From: Streptomyces spinoverrucosus
GTDB lineage: Bacteria > Actinomycetota > Actinomycetes > Streptomycetales > Streptomycetaceae
Direction of reading: 5' to 3'
Length of the DNA stretch: 64,000 nt
Assembly: GCF_015712165.1 (NCBI RefSeq)
Contig: NZ_JADPZX010000001.1
Span: 3,100,001 to 3,164,000, forward strand
Under the pieces are notes generated by a model. It saw only the letters and a program-made list of their open reading frames with translations. It had not been told where the DNA came from and ran no database searches. Made by a program: the position numbers and the translations under genes. Positions 17,341-25,354 of the stretch are shown in pieces (within the stretch, counting starts at the first letter, position 1; each line of letters opens with the position of its first letter).

Positions 17341-17416
17341 ACCTCGGGGCAACCGGGGCGCCTTTTGAGTACCCGTACTCAGGCGCCCCCCTCGGCGAAA
17401 GCCCCACGCTGGGGGC

Positions 17417-17542
17417 ATGCTGTGGTCCGACCCGGAGAACGAGCCGCCCAAAGAAATGCGCGACATGCAGGAGATGTTGCGGCGGCTGGGCGTTCTCATG
17501 GCGCTGGCCATGGTGCTCGCGATGATCGTGATCCTGGGATGA
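17417..17542 (+). CDS. 41-residue membrane protein
   Basis: A short frame encoding MLWSDPENEPPKEMRDMQ, an amphipathic segment, then one Met-rich hydrophobic helix (about residues 25-40) ending at ILG. GC3 is high throughout. It sits between pccE and maf, the place where S. coelicolor has one small gene. The distance to maf is 34 bp. A Ribosome site is weak (CGCTGGGGGC upstream). A single-pass small protein of unknown role. Confidence 0.6.
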   Translation: MLWSDPENEPPKEMRDMQEMLRRLGVLMALAMVLAMIVILG

Positions 17543-17564
17543 GCCACCACTCGGGTGACGCCGA

Positions 17565-17570
17565 TACGCT
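17565..17570 (+). promoter_or_regulatory. -10 box for leaderless maf
   Basis: TACGCT followed by 6 nt (GGCCGC) and the maf ATG. No Shine-Dalgarno sequence. The -35 is not consensus. Confidence 0.4.
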
Positions 17571-17576
17571 GGCCGC

Positions 17577-18197
17577 ATGACTGATCAGCCGCGCCGCCGA
17601 CTCGTGCTCGCCTCCCAGTCCCCCGCCCGGCTCGGGCTGCTGCGGCAGGCCGGACTCGACCCCGAGGTGATCGTGAGCGGCGTCGACGAGGACGCCGTGA
17701 CCGCGCCCACGCCCGCCGAGCTGGCACTCGCCCTCGCCGAGGCGAAGGCCTCCGTCGTGGCCGCCCGGCCCGACGTCAAGGGCGCCCTGGTGATCGGCTG
17801 CGACTCGGTGCTCGACCTGGACGGCGAGGCACTGGGCAAGCCGGCCGACGCCGAGGAGGCCACCGCGCGCTGGAAGGCCATGCGCGGCCGCGCCGGGACA
17901 CTCCAGACGGGCCACTGCGTCTACGACACGCTGAGCGGGCGGTACGCGTCCGCGACCGCCTCCACGGTCGTCCGCTTCGGTGAACCCACCGACGAGGAGA
18001 TCGCCGCGTACGTCGCCTCCGGCGAGCCCCTCTACGTCGCCGGGGCCTTCACCCTGGACGGCCGCTCGGCGCCGTTCATCGACGGCATCGACGGCGACCA
18101 CGGCAACGTGATCGGCATCAGCCTGCCCCTCGTCCGGCGGCTGCTGGCCGAACTGGGTGTGGAGATCACGGAGTTGTGGGCGCCGGCGGAGGACTGA
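17577..18197 (+). CDS. maf: Maf-family nucleoside triphosphate pyrophosphatase
   Basis: A 206-residue house-cleaning enzyme that hydrolyses non-canonical or modified NTPs to NMP and pyrophosphate. Family blocks seen: [16 protein letters not shown] at the N-terminus, the VDED loop, [10 protein letters not shown] with the catalytic Asp, [19 protein letters not shown] and the C-terminal [15 protein letters not shown]. Length is normal. The last 32 bp overlap the tail of the convergent membrane-protein gene. Confidence 0.94.
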   Translation: MTDQPRRRLVLASQSPARLGLLRQAGLDPEVIVSGVDEDAVTAPTPAELALALAEAKASVVAARPDVKGALVIGCDSVLDLDGEALGKPADAEEATARWKAMRGRAGTLQTGHCVYDTLSGRYASATASTVVRFGEPTDEEIAAYVASGEPLYVAGAFTLDGRSAPFIDGIDGDHGNVIGISLPLVRRLLAELGVEITELWAPAED

Positions 18198-18714
18198 CCG
18201 GCGAGTCGCCCGTGCCGCCGGTGCCGTCCTGGGGCTGGTCGGACGTGGGCCGCCGCTGACCGTCGTACGTCATCAGGAGCAGCACGATCAGGCCCATCAC
18301 CACCATCATGAACAGGAACGCGTGCGGGCCCACCAGCCCCCAGGTGACCGCGCCCAGCACGCCGTGCACCACGGCCGCGCTGACCAGCAGGACACGCCCG
18401 AGACCGGCCGGGGTGCGGTCCCGCACGGCCACCAGAAGGGCGACCAGGCCGCACAGGGCGAAGTAGAGCCCGAAGGCCACGCCGCCGATCTTCGAGGACA
18501 GGGACATCACGTCCGGGTCGAGGCCCGCCAGGGACATGTCCTGGTTGTCGACCACGGTCCCCAGGATCCACTGCAGCCCCGCGATGCCGAACGCCTCGAC
18601 GAAGAGCACCAACGCCACGATCCACGCCACCGGCCTGCGCACCACCGGCCCCCACCCACTTTCGACCGCCGCACCGCCACCGGGTGCCGTTACCCCGAGT
18701 ACGTTCAAGTACAT
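18166..18714 (-). CDS. Four-helix membrane protein, unknown function
   Basis: A 182-residue integral membrane protein. Hydrophobic helices lie at about residues 28-52, 78-98, 106-127 and 130-148, followed by a polar Pro/Thr/Gly-rich cytosolic tail. No known motif. No ribosome site precedes the ATG at 18714; TAGCGT ends 5 nt before it, so a leaderless mRNA is possible. The stop overlaps convergent maf by 32 bp. Confidence 0.72.
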   Translation of the reverse strand: MYLNVLGVTAPGGGAAVESGWGPVVRRPVAWIVALVLFVEAFGIAGLQWILGTVVDNQDMSLAGLDPDVMSLSSKIGGVAFGLYFALCGLVALLVAVRDRTPAGLGRVLLVSAAVVHGVLGAVTWGLVGPHAFLFMMVVMGLIVLLLMTYDGQRRPTSDQPQDGTGGTGDSPVSPPPAPTTP

Positions 18715-19022
18715 CGCGAACGCTACTAACGGGTAAACCGCGGGACAAGGGTTCGGCCGTGGGCAAAGAATCATTGGGCCATTCGTAGGGACTCGACAAA
18801 GAATCGGAGTGGGCCGCAGCACGCTCTCACAGAGACCTTGGCCACATGGGAAGGCTAGGGTTTTCCGGAGGAATCCTGCGTACCGCGCCACGACAAGGGA
18901 TTTCGCGGGTCGAGCGAGCCTCGCATCACGCTCCGTGTGGGCAAGCTCACCACTGGGGACGGGTCGAAGTGCCGTGTCGGCAGTCCCTAAACTCGGCTTG
19001 TTTCAAGGAGGGAGCCTCAATC
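18715..19022. other. Divergent intergenic region upstream of accA2
   Basis: The gap contains the accA2 ribosome site AAGGAGG (19005-19011) and presumably promoters for both flanking genes. I could not define a reliable -35/-10 pair for accA2. No RNA gene or repeat is evident. Confidence 0.4.
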
Positions 19023-20795
19023 GTGCGCAAGGTGCTCATCGCCAACCGTGGCGAAATCGCTGTCCGCGTAGCCCGGGCCTGCCGGGACGCCGGTATCGCG
19101 AGCGTGGCCGTATACGCCGACCCGGATCGGGACGCTCTGCATGTCCGCGCCGCGGATGAGGCGTTCGCCCTGGGTGGTGACACCCCCGCCACCAGCTACC
19201 TCGACATCGAGAAGGTCCTGAACGCCGCCCGCGAGGCCGGCGCGGACGCCGTCCATCCGGGTTACGGCTTCCTGTCGGAGAACGCGGAGTTCGCGCAGGC
19301 GGTCCTGGACGCCGGGCTGATCTGGATCGGCCCGCCGCCGCACGCCATCCGCGACCTCGGCGACAAGGTGGCGGCCCGCCACATCGCCCAGCGCGCCGGC
19401 GCCCCGCTCGTCGCCGGTACACCCGATCCGGTGAGCGGCGCCGAGGAGGTCGTCGCCTTCGCGGAGGAGCACGGGCTGCCGATCGCCATCAAGGCCGCCT
19501 TCGGCGGCGGTGGCCGTGGCCTGAAGGTCGCCCGGACCCTCGAAGAGGTGCCCGAGCTGTACGACTCGGCGGTCCGCGAGGCCGTCGCCGCGTTCGGCCG
19601 GGGCGAGTGCTTCGTCGAGCGCTACCTGGACAAGCCCCGGCACGTGGAGACCCAGTGCCTGGCCGACCAGCACGGCAACGTGGTGGTCGTCTCCACCCGT
19701 GACTGCTCGCTCCAGCGCCGCCACCAGAAGCTGGTCGAGGAGGCTCCCGCGCCGTTCCTCTCCGAGGCGCAGATGGCCGAGCTGTACTCGGCGTCCAAGG
19801 CCATCCTGAAGGAGGCCGGCTACGTCGGCGCCGGCACGGTCGAATTCCTCGTCGGCCTCGACGGCACGATCTCCTTCCTGGAGGTCAACACCCGGCTCCA
19901 GGTGGAGCACCCGGTCACCGAGGAGGTCGCCGGCATCGACCTGGTCCGCGAGATGTTCCGCATCGCCGACGGCGAGGAGCTCGGCTACGACGACCCGCCG
20001 CTGCGCGGTCACTCGTTCGAGTTCCGTATCAACGGCGAGGACCCGGGCCGCAACTTCCTCCCCGCCCCGGGCACGGTCACCACGTTCCAGGCTCCGTCCG
20101 GTCCCGGCGTCCGCCTGGACGCGGGCGTGGAGTCCGGCTCGGTGATCGGCCCCGCCTGGGACTCGCTGCTCGCCAAGCTGATCGTCACCGGCCGCACCCG
20201 CAAGGAGGCCCTGCAGCGCGCCGCCCGCGCGCTGGAGGAGTTCCAGGTCGAGGGCATGGCCACGGCCATCCCGTTCCACCGCGCGGTCGTGAGGGACCCG
20301 GCGTTCGCCCCCGAGCTGACCGGCTCCACGGACCCCTTCACGGTCCACACCCGCTGGATCGAGACCGAGTTCGTCAACGAGATCAAGCCCTTCACCGCCC
20401 CCGCCGACGTCGAGGGGGAGGAGGAGCCGGGCCGCGAGACGGTCGTCGTCGAGGTCGGCGGCAAGCGTCTGGAGGTCTCCCTGCCGTCCTCCCTCGGCAT
20501 GTCCCTGGCCCGCACTGGCCTCGCCGCCGGCGCCAAGCCCAAGCGCCGCGCCGCGAAGAAGTCCGGCCCGGTCGCGTCCGGCGACACCCTCGCCTCGCCG
20601 ATGCAGGGCACCATCGTCAAGATCGCCGTCGAGGAGGGCCAGGAGGTCAAGGAAGGCGACCTGGTCGTCGTCCTGGAGGCGATGAAGATGGAACAGCCCC
20701 TCAACGCCCACAAGTCCGGCACCATCAAGGGCCTGGGCGCCGAGGTCGGCGCGTCGATCACGTCGGGCGCCGTGATCTGCGAGATCAAGGACTGA
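19023..20795 (+). CDS. accA2: Acyl-CoA carboxylase alpha subunit (biotin carboxylase + carrier)
   Basis: A 590-residue fused subunit. The N-terminal biotin carboxylase (about 1-450) uses ATP and bicarbonate: [18 protein letters not shown]-grasp loop [10 protein letters not shown], and [14 protein letters not shown]. The C-terminal BCCP domain carries biotin on Lys555 in [10 protein letters not shown] basic Ala/Lys linker ([10 protein letters not shown]) joins them. It serves acetyl- and propionyl-CoA carboxylases together with beta subunits such as the PccB at 15470. The GTG at 19023 follows a strong AAGGAGG. Length and context fit S. coelicolor AccA2. Confidence 0.97.
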   Translation: MRKVLIANRGEIAVRVARACRDAGIASVAVYADPDRDALHVRAADEAFALGGDTPATSYLDIEKVLNAAREAGADAVHPGYGFLSENAEFAQAVLDAGLIWIGPPPHAIRDLGDKVAARHIAQRAGAPLVAGTPDPVSGAEEVVAFAEEHGLPIAIKAAFGGGGRGLKVARTLEEVPELYDSAVREAVAAFGRGECFVERYLDKPRHVETQCLADQHGNVVVVSTRDCSLQRRHQKLVEEAPAPFLSEAQMAELYSASKAILKEAGYVGAGTVEFLVGLDGTISFLEVNTRLQVEHPVTEEVAGIDLVREMFRIADGEELGYDDPPLRGHSFEFRINGEDPGRNFLPAPGTVTTFQAPSGPGVRLDAGVESGSVIGPAWDSLLAKLIVTGRTRKEALQRAARALEEFQVEGMATAIPFHRAVVRDPAFAPELTGSTDPFTVHTRWIETEFVNEIKPFTAPADVEGEEEPGRETVVVEVGGKRLEVSLPSSLGMSLARTGLAAGAKPKRRAAKKSGPVASGDTLASPMQGTIVKIAVEEGQEVKEGDLVVVLEAMKMEQPLNAHKSGTIKGLGAEVGASITSGAVICEIKD

Positions 20796-20832
20796 CGGCA
20801 GCTCTTGCGACGTACGTTCCCCGTGCCCACCC

Positions 20833-20856
20833 AAAGGGGCGCGGGGAACTGCGCGA
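20833..20856. repeat. Streptomyces intergenic palindrome, copy B
   Basis: AAAGGGGCGCGGGGAACTGC continuing GCGA; self-complementary GCGC arms around GGGGAACT. It lies between convergent accA2 and the DeoR gene and may act as a terminator for both. Confidence 0.65.
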
Positions 20857-20935
20857 GCACCCGCAGACAGCCCGCACTCGCACACACCACAGCCCCTACG
20901 GCGAGCAGGCGCCCGGGCCCACCGGGCCTCGCAGA

Positions 20936-21910
20936 CTAACGGCGCCGCAGATCGGCCACCCTGGCCCGCTCGCCGCCCGGCGTCTGTTCGCCGAGGACGG
21001 CCGCCGTGCGCAGGGCCGAGCCGGCGCCCGGGACCTGGCCCCGGCGCGGACCCGGGAGGGGCACGTCCCGGCGCTGCTGGCGCGCCGGGGTGCCCTCACC
21101 GCCCGCGTTACCGGCGTTTCCCGCAGCTCCCGTCCCGGCCACGGCGATCTGGACGCCTTGGTCGGCCAGCGCCTGCAGTTCGGTGGCGGCGCGGTCGTCG
21201 TGAACCGGCGGTTCGTCCGTGACGAGGCGGGTGATCACATCGGTCGGGACGGTCTGGAACATCGTGTCCGTACCGAGCTTGGTGTGGTCCGCGAGGACCA
21301 CGACCTCCGCGGCGGCCTGGACGAGGGCCCGGTCGACGGATGCCGAGAGCATGTTGGACGTGGACAGACCGCGTTCGGCGGTCAGGCCGCTACCGGAGAG
21401 GAAGGCCCGGGACACCCGCAGCCCCTGGAGGGACTGTTCCGCCCCCGACCCCACGAGGGCGTAGTTGGAACCGCGGAGCGTGCCGCCGGTCATCACGACC
21501 TCCACCCGGTTGGCGTGGGCCAGCGCCTGCGCCACCAGCAGGGAGTTGGTGACGACGGTCAGCCCGGGCACCCGGGCCAGCCGACGGGCCAGCTCCTGGG
21601 TGGTCGTCCCGGCCCCGACCACGATGGCCTCGCCCTCCTCCACGAAGTTCGCGGCGAGGTCGGCGATGGCGGTCTTTTCGGCGGTCGCGAGATGTGACTT
21701 CTGCGGAAAGCCGGACTCCCGCGTGAATCCGCCCGGCAATACCGCACCGCCGTGCCGGCGGTCGAGGAGTCCTTCTGCCTCCAGTGCGCGCACGTCCCGC
21801 CGTACGGTCACTTCGGAGGTCTGGACGACGCGGGCGAGCTCACGGAGCGACACGGCCCCGTTCGCTCGCACCATTTCGAGGATCAACTGGCGACGTTCTG
21901 CAGCGAACAC
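20936..21910 (-). CDS. DeoR/GlpR-family transcriptional regulator
   Basis: A 324-residue repressor-type protein. The N-terminal winged helix (about residues 1-57: RRQLILEMVRANGAVSLRELARVVQTSEVTVRRDVRALEAEG) is followed by a sugar-phosphate-sensing DeoRC domain (about 75-235) with VGAGTTTQELARRL, VVTNSLLVAQAL and TGGTLRGSNYALVG. About 70 extra C-terminal residues rich in Gly, Ala and Arg are not part of the usual family. The GTG start at 21910 has no good ribosome site. The effector is probably a sugar phosphate. It lies 2.2 kb from the PNP gene and is one candidate for the regulator of the CTACGCGCGTAG sites, but family members vary widely. Confidence 0.88.
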   Translation of the reverse strand: MFAAERRQLILEMVRANGAVSLRELARVVQTSEVTVRRDVRALEAEGLLDRRHGGAVLPGGFTRESGFPQKSHLATAEKTAIADLAANFVEEGEAIVVGAGTTTQELARRLARVPGLTVVTNSLLVAQALAHANRVEVVMTGGTLRGSNYALVGSGAEQSLQGLRVSRAFLSGSGLTAERGLSTSNMLSASVDRALVQAAAEVVVLADHTKLGTDTMFQTVPTDVITRLVTDEPPVHDDRAATELQALADQGVQIAVAGTGAAGNAGNAGGEGTPARQQRRDVPLPGPRRGQVPGAGSALRTAAVLGEQTPGGERARVADLRRR

Positions 21911-21937
21911 GAAACTGACAGTAACCCCAACGACCGT

Positions 21938-21985
21938 CTGCTTTCAGCAGTTTGCGCCGAATAACAGAAGTTGTTCGCACACAAC
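21938..21985 (-). promoter_or_regulatory. Two inverted repeats upstream of the DeoR gene
   Basis: CTGCT-TTC-AGCAG (21938-21950) and GTTGT-TCGCAC-ACAAC (21970-21985) lie 27-75 bp upstream of the DeoR start. Both are candidate autoregulatory operators; no site of this form was noticed elsewhere in the window. Confidence 0.35.
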
Positions 21986-22086
21986 AGCGGGAAGTGGTAT
22001 AGGAGCCTAGTCCCGCCGCCTATGCCGAACGCATGGTCGGCAACTCCCCGTGACCAGCGAGGAGTCGCTTTCGGCCGCCGAAACGG

Positions 22087-23535
22087 TCAGGCCTCGGCGG
22101 TCACCTTCCGGGTGTGGAGCTGTCGTGCCACCTCCGCGATCGACCCCGAAAGGGAGGGATAAACGGTGAACGCGTTCGCGATCTGTTCGACCGTCAGATT
22201 GTTGTCGACGGCGATCGAGATCGGATGGATGAGCTCGGACGCGCGCGGTGCGACAACCACACCGCCGACCACGATCCCGGTGCCCGGCCGACAGAAGATC
22301 TTGACGAAGCCGTCCCGGATGCCCTGCATCTTCGCGCGCGGGTTGCGCAGCAGCGGCAGCTTCACCACCCGGGCGTCGATGACACCGCCGTCGACGTCGG
22401 CCTGCGTGTAGCCGACGGTGGCGATCTCGGGGTCGGTGAAGACGTTGGACGAGACGGTCTTCAGGTTCAGCGGCGTCACCGCGTCACCCAGGAAGTGGTA
22501 CATGGCGATCCGCCCCTGCATGGCCGCGACGGACGCCAGAGCGAAGACACCCGTGACGTCACCGGCGGCGTACACACCCGGAGCCGTCGTCCTCGACACC
22601 TTGTCGGTCCAGATGTGCCCGGAGTCCTTCAGCCGGACCCCGGCCTCCTCCAGCCCCATGCCCTCGGTGTTGGCAATGGCGCCGACGGCCATCAGACAGT
22701 GCGACCCGGTGATGACCCGCCCGTCGGAGAGGGTGACCTCGACCCGGTCGCCCACCCGCTTGGCGGAGGCGGCCCGCGACCGCGCCATGACGTTCATGCC
22801 GCGCCGCCGGAAGACGTCCTCCAGGACGGCCGCCGCGTCCGGGTCCTCACCCGGCAGCACCCGGTCCCGGGACGACACCAGCGTCACCTTCGACCCCAGC
22901 GCCTGATAGGCCCCCGCGAACTCGGCACCGGTCACACCCGACCCGACCACGATCAGCTCCTCGGGAAGCTCGTCGAGGTCGTACACCTGGGTCCAGTTCA
23001 GAATCCGCTCACCGTCGGGCTTGGCGTCGGGCAGCTCCCGCGGATGCCCACCGGTGGCGATGAGCACCGCGTCGGCCGTGAGCGTCTCCTCACTGCCGTC
23101 CGCGGCCCGCACCACGACCTTCCGTGACCCGTCGAGGGCCTGCATGCCCTCCAGCCGCCCCCGCCCGCGCATCACCCGGGCGCCGGCCCGCGTCACGGCG
23201 GCGGTGATGTCATGCGACTGGGCGAGCGCGAGCCGCTTCACCCGTCGGTTGACCTTCCCCAGGTCCACCCCGATGATCCGGGCGGAAACCTCCTCCGGCG
23301 GCGTGTCGTCCGCCACGATGATGCCCAGCTCCTCGTACGAGGAGTCGAAGTTGGTCATCACCTCGGCCGTGGCGATCAGGGTCTTCGACGGCACGCAGTC
23401 GGTCAGCACCGACGCTCCGCCCAGACCGTCGCAGTCGACGACGGTCACCTCCGCACCGAGTTGTGCGGCGACCAGCGCCGCTTCATATCCGCCGGGTCCG
23501 CCACCGATGATCACGATCCGAGTCACGTACTCCAT
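22087..23535 (-). CDS. NAD(P)H quinone reductase, LpdA-like flavoprotein without redox disulfide
   Basis: A 482-residue FAD protein of the disulfide-reductase fold. The FAD site is IVIIGGGPGGYEAAL, the NAD(P)H site is GSGVTGAEFAGAYQALG, and the second FAD motif is GVYAAGDVTG. The family CxxxxC is altered: the segment GGASVLTDCVPSK has Ser where the first Cys should be. The C-terminal His-Pro of true lipoamide dehydrogenases reads Tyr-Pro (TVYPSLSG). This is the pattern of mycobacterial LpdA (Rv3303c), a quinone/NAD(P)H oxidoreductase. The neighbouring PNP and phosphohexomutase are also neighbours in mycobacteria (from memory). ATG at 23535 follows GAAGGG. Confidence 0.9.
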   Translation of the reverse strand: MEYVTRIVIIGGGPGGYEAALVAAQLGAEVTVVDCDGLGGASVLTDCVPSKTLIATAEVMTNFDSSYEELGIIVADDTPPEEVSARIIGVDLGKVNRRVKRLALAQSHDITAAVTRAGARVMRGRGRLEGMQALDGSRKVVVRAADGSEETLTADAVLIATGGHPRELPDAKPDGERILNWTQVYDLDELPEELIVVGSGVTGAEFAGAYQALGSKVTLVSSRDRVLPGEDPDAAAVLEDVFRRRGMNVMARSRAASAKRVGDRVEVTLSDGRVITGSHCLMAVGAIANTEGMGLEEAGVRLKDSGHIWTDKVSRTTAPGVYAAGDVTGVFALASVAAMQGRIAMYHFLGDAVTPLNLKTVSSNVFTDPEIATVGYTQADVDGGVIDARVVKLPLLRNPRAKMQGIRDGFVKIFCRPGTGIVVGGVVVAPRASELIHPISIAVDNNLTVEQIANAFTVYPSLSGSIAEVARQLHTRKVTAEA

Positions 23536-23607
23536 TGTCCCGCACCCTTCAACGTGCGACTGCCCCGGGGGCCCACCGGAGCTACCACAGGTACCCCTGA
23601 CACGAAA

Positions 23608-23635
23608 GTGACACGCGAGCCGACTGCCGTACTCT
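23608..23635 (+). promoter_or_regulatory. Leaderless promoter for the cyclotransferase-like gene
   Basis: -35 GTGACA (23608-23613), 16-nt spacer, -10 TACTCT (23630-23635), then 6 nt to the ATG at 23642. No ribosome site. Confidence 0.5.
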
Positions 23636-23641
23636 CGATCC

Positions 23642-24079
23642 ATGTCGCTCTACGCCGCCTACGCCGGCAATCTCGACGCGCGGCTGATGTCCCGCCGCGC
23701 CCCGCACTCGCCGATGCGAGCCACGGGGTGGCTGAACGGCTGGCGATTGACGTTCGGCGGCGAGCACATGGGCTGGGAGGGCGCGCTCGCGACGATCGTC
23801 GAGGACCCGATGGCCCAGGTCTTCGTCGCGCTCTACGACATCGCACCCATGGACGAGGAGTCACTCGACCGATGGGTCGGCGTCGGCCTCGGCGTCTACC
23901 GCCGCCTCCGCGTCCGCGTCCACACCCTCGACGGCGAGGAACCGGCCTGGGCGTACGTCCTCAACGCCTACGAGGGCGGCCTCCCCTCGGCCCGCTACCT
24001 GGGCGAAATCGCGGACGCGGCCGAATCGGCAGGCGCGCCGCACGATTACGTGATGGAGCTACGAAAGCGACCCTGCTGA
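23642..24079 (+). CDS. Gamma-glutamylcyclotransferase-fold protein
   Basis: A 145-residue protein that opens with LYAAYAGNLDARLMSRRAP, the phosphate-binding YGSN-like loop of the GGCT/AIG2 family. The middle DEESLDRWVGVGLGVYRR and AWAYVLNAYEGGLPSARYL follow the family pattern in which an acidic residue catalyses release of 5-oxoproline. Actual substrate is unknown. It diverges from the quinone reductase gene and precedes PNP by 95 bp; PNP has its own promoter. Confidence 0.85.
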   Translation: MSLYAAYAGNLDARLMSRRAPHSPMRATGWLNGWRLTFGGEHMGWEGALATIVEDPMAQVFVALYDIAPMDEESLDRWVGVGLGVYRRLRVRVHTLDGEEPAWAYVLNAYEGGLPSARYLGEIADAAESAGAPHDYVMELRKRPC

Positions 24080-24137
24080 AACAGAAGGCTCGTCGGAAAC
24101 GACAAGACAACGATCGCAATCCCGTGACCTCCATCAT

Positions 24138-24149
24138 CTACGCGCGTAG
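24138..24149. promoter_or_regulatory. Nucleoside-salvage operator CTACGCGCGTAG, PNP copy
   Basis: A perfect 12-bp palindrome, 24 bp upstream of the PNP GTG. The identical 12-mer stands upstream of deoC (49454) and adenosine deaminase (63807) and was not noticed elsewhere in the window. Confidence 0.8.
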
Positions 24150-24161
24150 GACCAAACCGGC

Positions 24162-24167
24162 TACCCT
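24162..24167 (+). promoter_or_regulatory. -10 box of the PNP gene
   Basis: TACCCT, 6 nt before the GTG start and 12 bp after the palindrome; no ribosome site, so leaderless. Confidence 0.5.
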
Positions 24168-24173
24168 CGTCGC

Positions 24174-24998
24174 GTGAACGCTTCTCTTCTTCCGGACGAC
24201 ATCCAGGGCGACCCCTACGCCGCCGCCGACGCCGCCGCCGCGCGCCTGCGCGAACTCACCGGGGCCGAGTCCCACGACGTCGCCCTCGTGATGGGCTCCG
24301 GCTGGGCACCGGCCGTGGACGCGCTGGGCGCCCCTGAGGCCGAGTTCCAGGTCACCGAGCTGCCCGGCTTCCCGCCGCCCGCGGTCGCCGGACACGGGGG
24401 CAAGATCCGCTCGTACCGCACCGGCGACAAGCGCGCCCTGGTCTTCCTCGGCCGCACCCACTATTACGAGGGCCGCGGCGTCGCCGCCGTCGCGCACGGC
24501 GTCCGCACCGCCGTCGCCGCCGGCTGCAAGACGATCGTCCTCACCAACGGCTGCGGCGGCCTGCGCGAGGGCATGCGCCCCGGCCAGCCGGTACTGATCA
24601 GCGACCACATCAACCTCACCGCCACCTCCCCCATCGTCGGCGCCAACTTCGTCGACCTCACCGACCTCTACTCCCCCCGCCTCCGCGCCCTGTGCAAGGA
24701 GATCGACCCCACCCTGGAGGAGGGCGTCTACGCCCAGTTCCCCGGCCCGCACTACGAGACGCCGGCCGAGATCCGCATGGCCCGCGTGATCGGCGCGGAC
24801 CTGGTGGGCATGTCGACGGTCCTGGAGGCGATCGCGGCACGCGAGGCAGGCGCGGAGGTCCTCGGCATCTCCCTGGTCACCAACCTCGCCGCCGGCATGA
24901 CCGGAGAGCCCCTCAACCACGAGGAGGTCCTCCAGGCAGGCCGCGACAGCGCGACGCGGATGGGTGCGCTGCTGGGCCAGGTCTTGGCCCGCCTCTGA
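24174..24998 (+). CDS. Purine-nucleoside phosphorylase (trimeric type)
   Basis: A 274-residue enzyme cleaving purine (deoxy)nucleosides with phosphate to base and (deoxy)ribose 1-phosphate. Seen: phosphate-binding [13 protein letters not shown] near residue 40, [10 protein letters not shown] with the phosphate-site His, LTNGCGGL, the purine-site [14 protein letters not shown], and [12 protein letters not shown] followed by SLVTNLAAG where low-molecular-mass PNPs place the base-binding Asn. Full length for trimeric PNP (punA/deoD of mycobacteria). A GTG start at 24174 on a leaderless mRNA is likely. It acts with deoC and adenosine deaminase, which share its upstream palindrome. Confidence 0.95.
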   Translation: MNASLLPDDIQGDPYAAADAAAARLRELTGAESHDVALVMGSGWAPAVDALGAPEAEFQVTELPGFPPPAVAGHGGKIRSYRTGDKRALVFLGRTHYYEGRGVAAVAHGVRTAVAAGCKTIVLTNGCGGLREGMRPGQPVLISDHINLTATSPIVGANFVDLTDLYSPRLRALCKEIDPTLEEGVYAQFPGPHYETPAEIRMARVIGADLVGMSTVLEAIAAREAGAEVLGISLVTNLAAGMTGEPLNHEEVLQAGRDSATRMGALLGQVLARL

Positions 24999-25049
24999 CC
25001 GCCGTAGGGGTGTCGCGTCATGTCGTAGCTGTCGTAGCTGCGGGTACGT

Positions 25050-25086
25050 GGGGGCTGGTCGCGCAGTTCCCCGCGCCCCTTTTGGG
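25050..25086. repeat. Streptomyces intergenic palindrome, copy C
   Basis: GGGGGCTGGTCGCGCAGTTC then CCCGCGCCCCTTTTGGG; same element as at 3355 in the same orientation. It ends in a short T-run 52 bp after the PNP stop, so termination is plausible. Confidence 0.7.
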
Positions 25087-25137
25087 ACGATGACGCGAGG
25101 CACGACGGCGGGAAAGCCGCCCACGGCGGGAAGGGGA

Positions 25138-25239
25138 CGTGCCGGGGGGTGTCCGCCCGCAGCGGTTGGCGCGTCAACCCGGGCACCTTTGTAGATGACC
25201 GATTCCGCGCCGTTCCGAGGACGGACACCCCCCGGCACG
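25138..25239. promoter_or_regulatory. Long-armed inverted repeat upstream of the phosphohexomutase gene
   Basis: Perfect 18-bp arms (25138-25155 and 25222-25239, CGTGCCGGGGGGTGTCCG) enclose 66 bp that also contains GGCGCG/CGCGCC. The structure ends 115 bp before the GTG at 25355. The rest of this 356-bp gap holds palindrome copy C and a duplicated GTCGTAGCT at 25023-25040. Terminator, mRNA leader or mobile-element ends are all possible. Confidence 0.55.
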
Positions 25240-25354
25240 GCCCCGCACCACCCACCGAACCGCAGGCGCTGCAGCAACCCCCACCGAACCCGAGCAGGCC
25301 GCCGCAGGCACCCACCCGCACCCCACCACCCCCCCAACGAGAGGCTGACCGACC

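Noticed and set aside
20936..21910. Firm assignment of the DeoR-family protein as regulator of CTACGCGCGTAG
   Set aside because: Its own promoter lacks the palindrome and the family has many effectors; kept only as a candidate.
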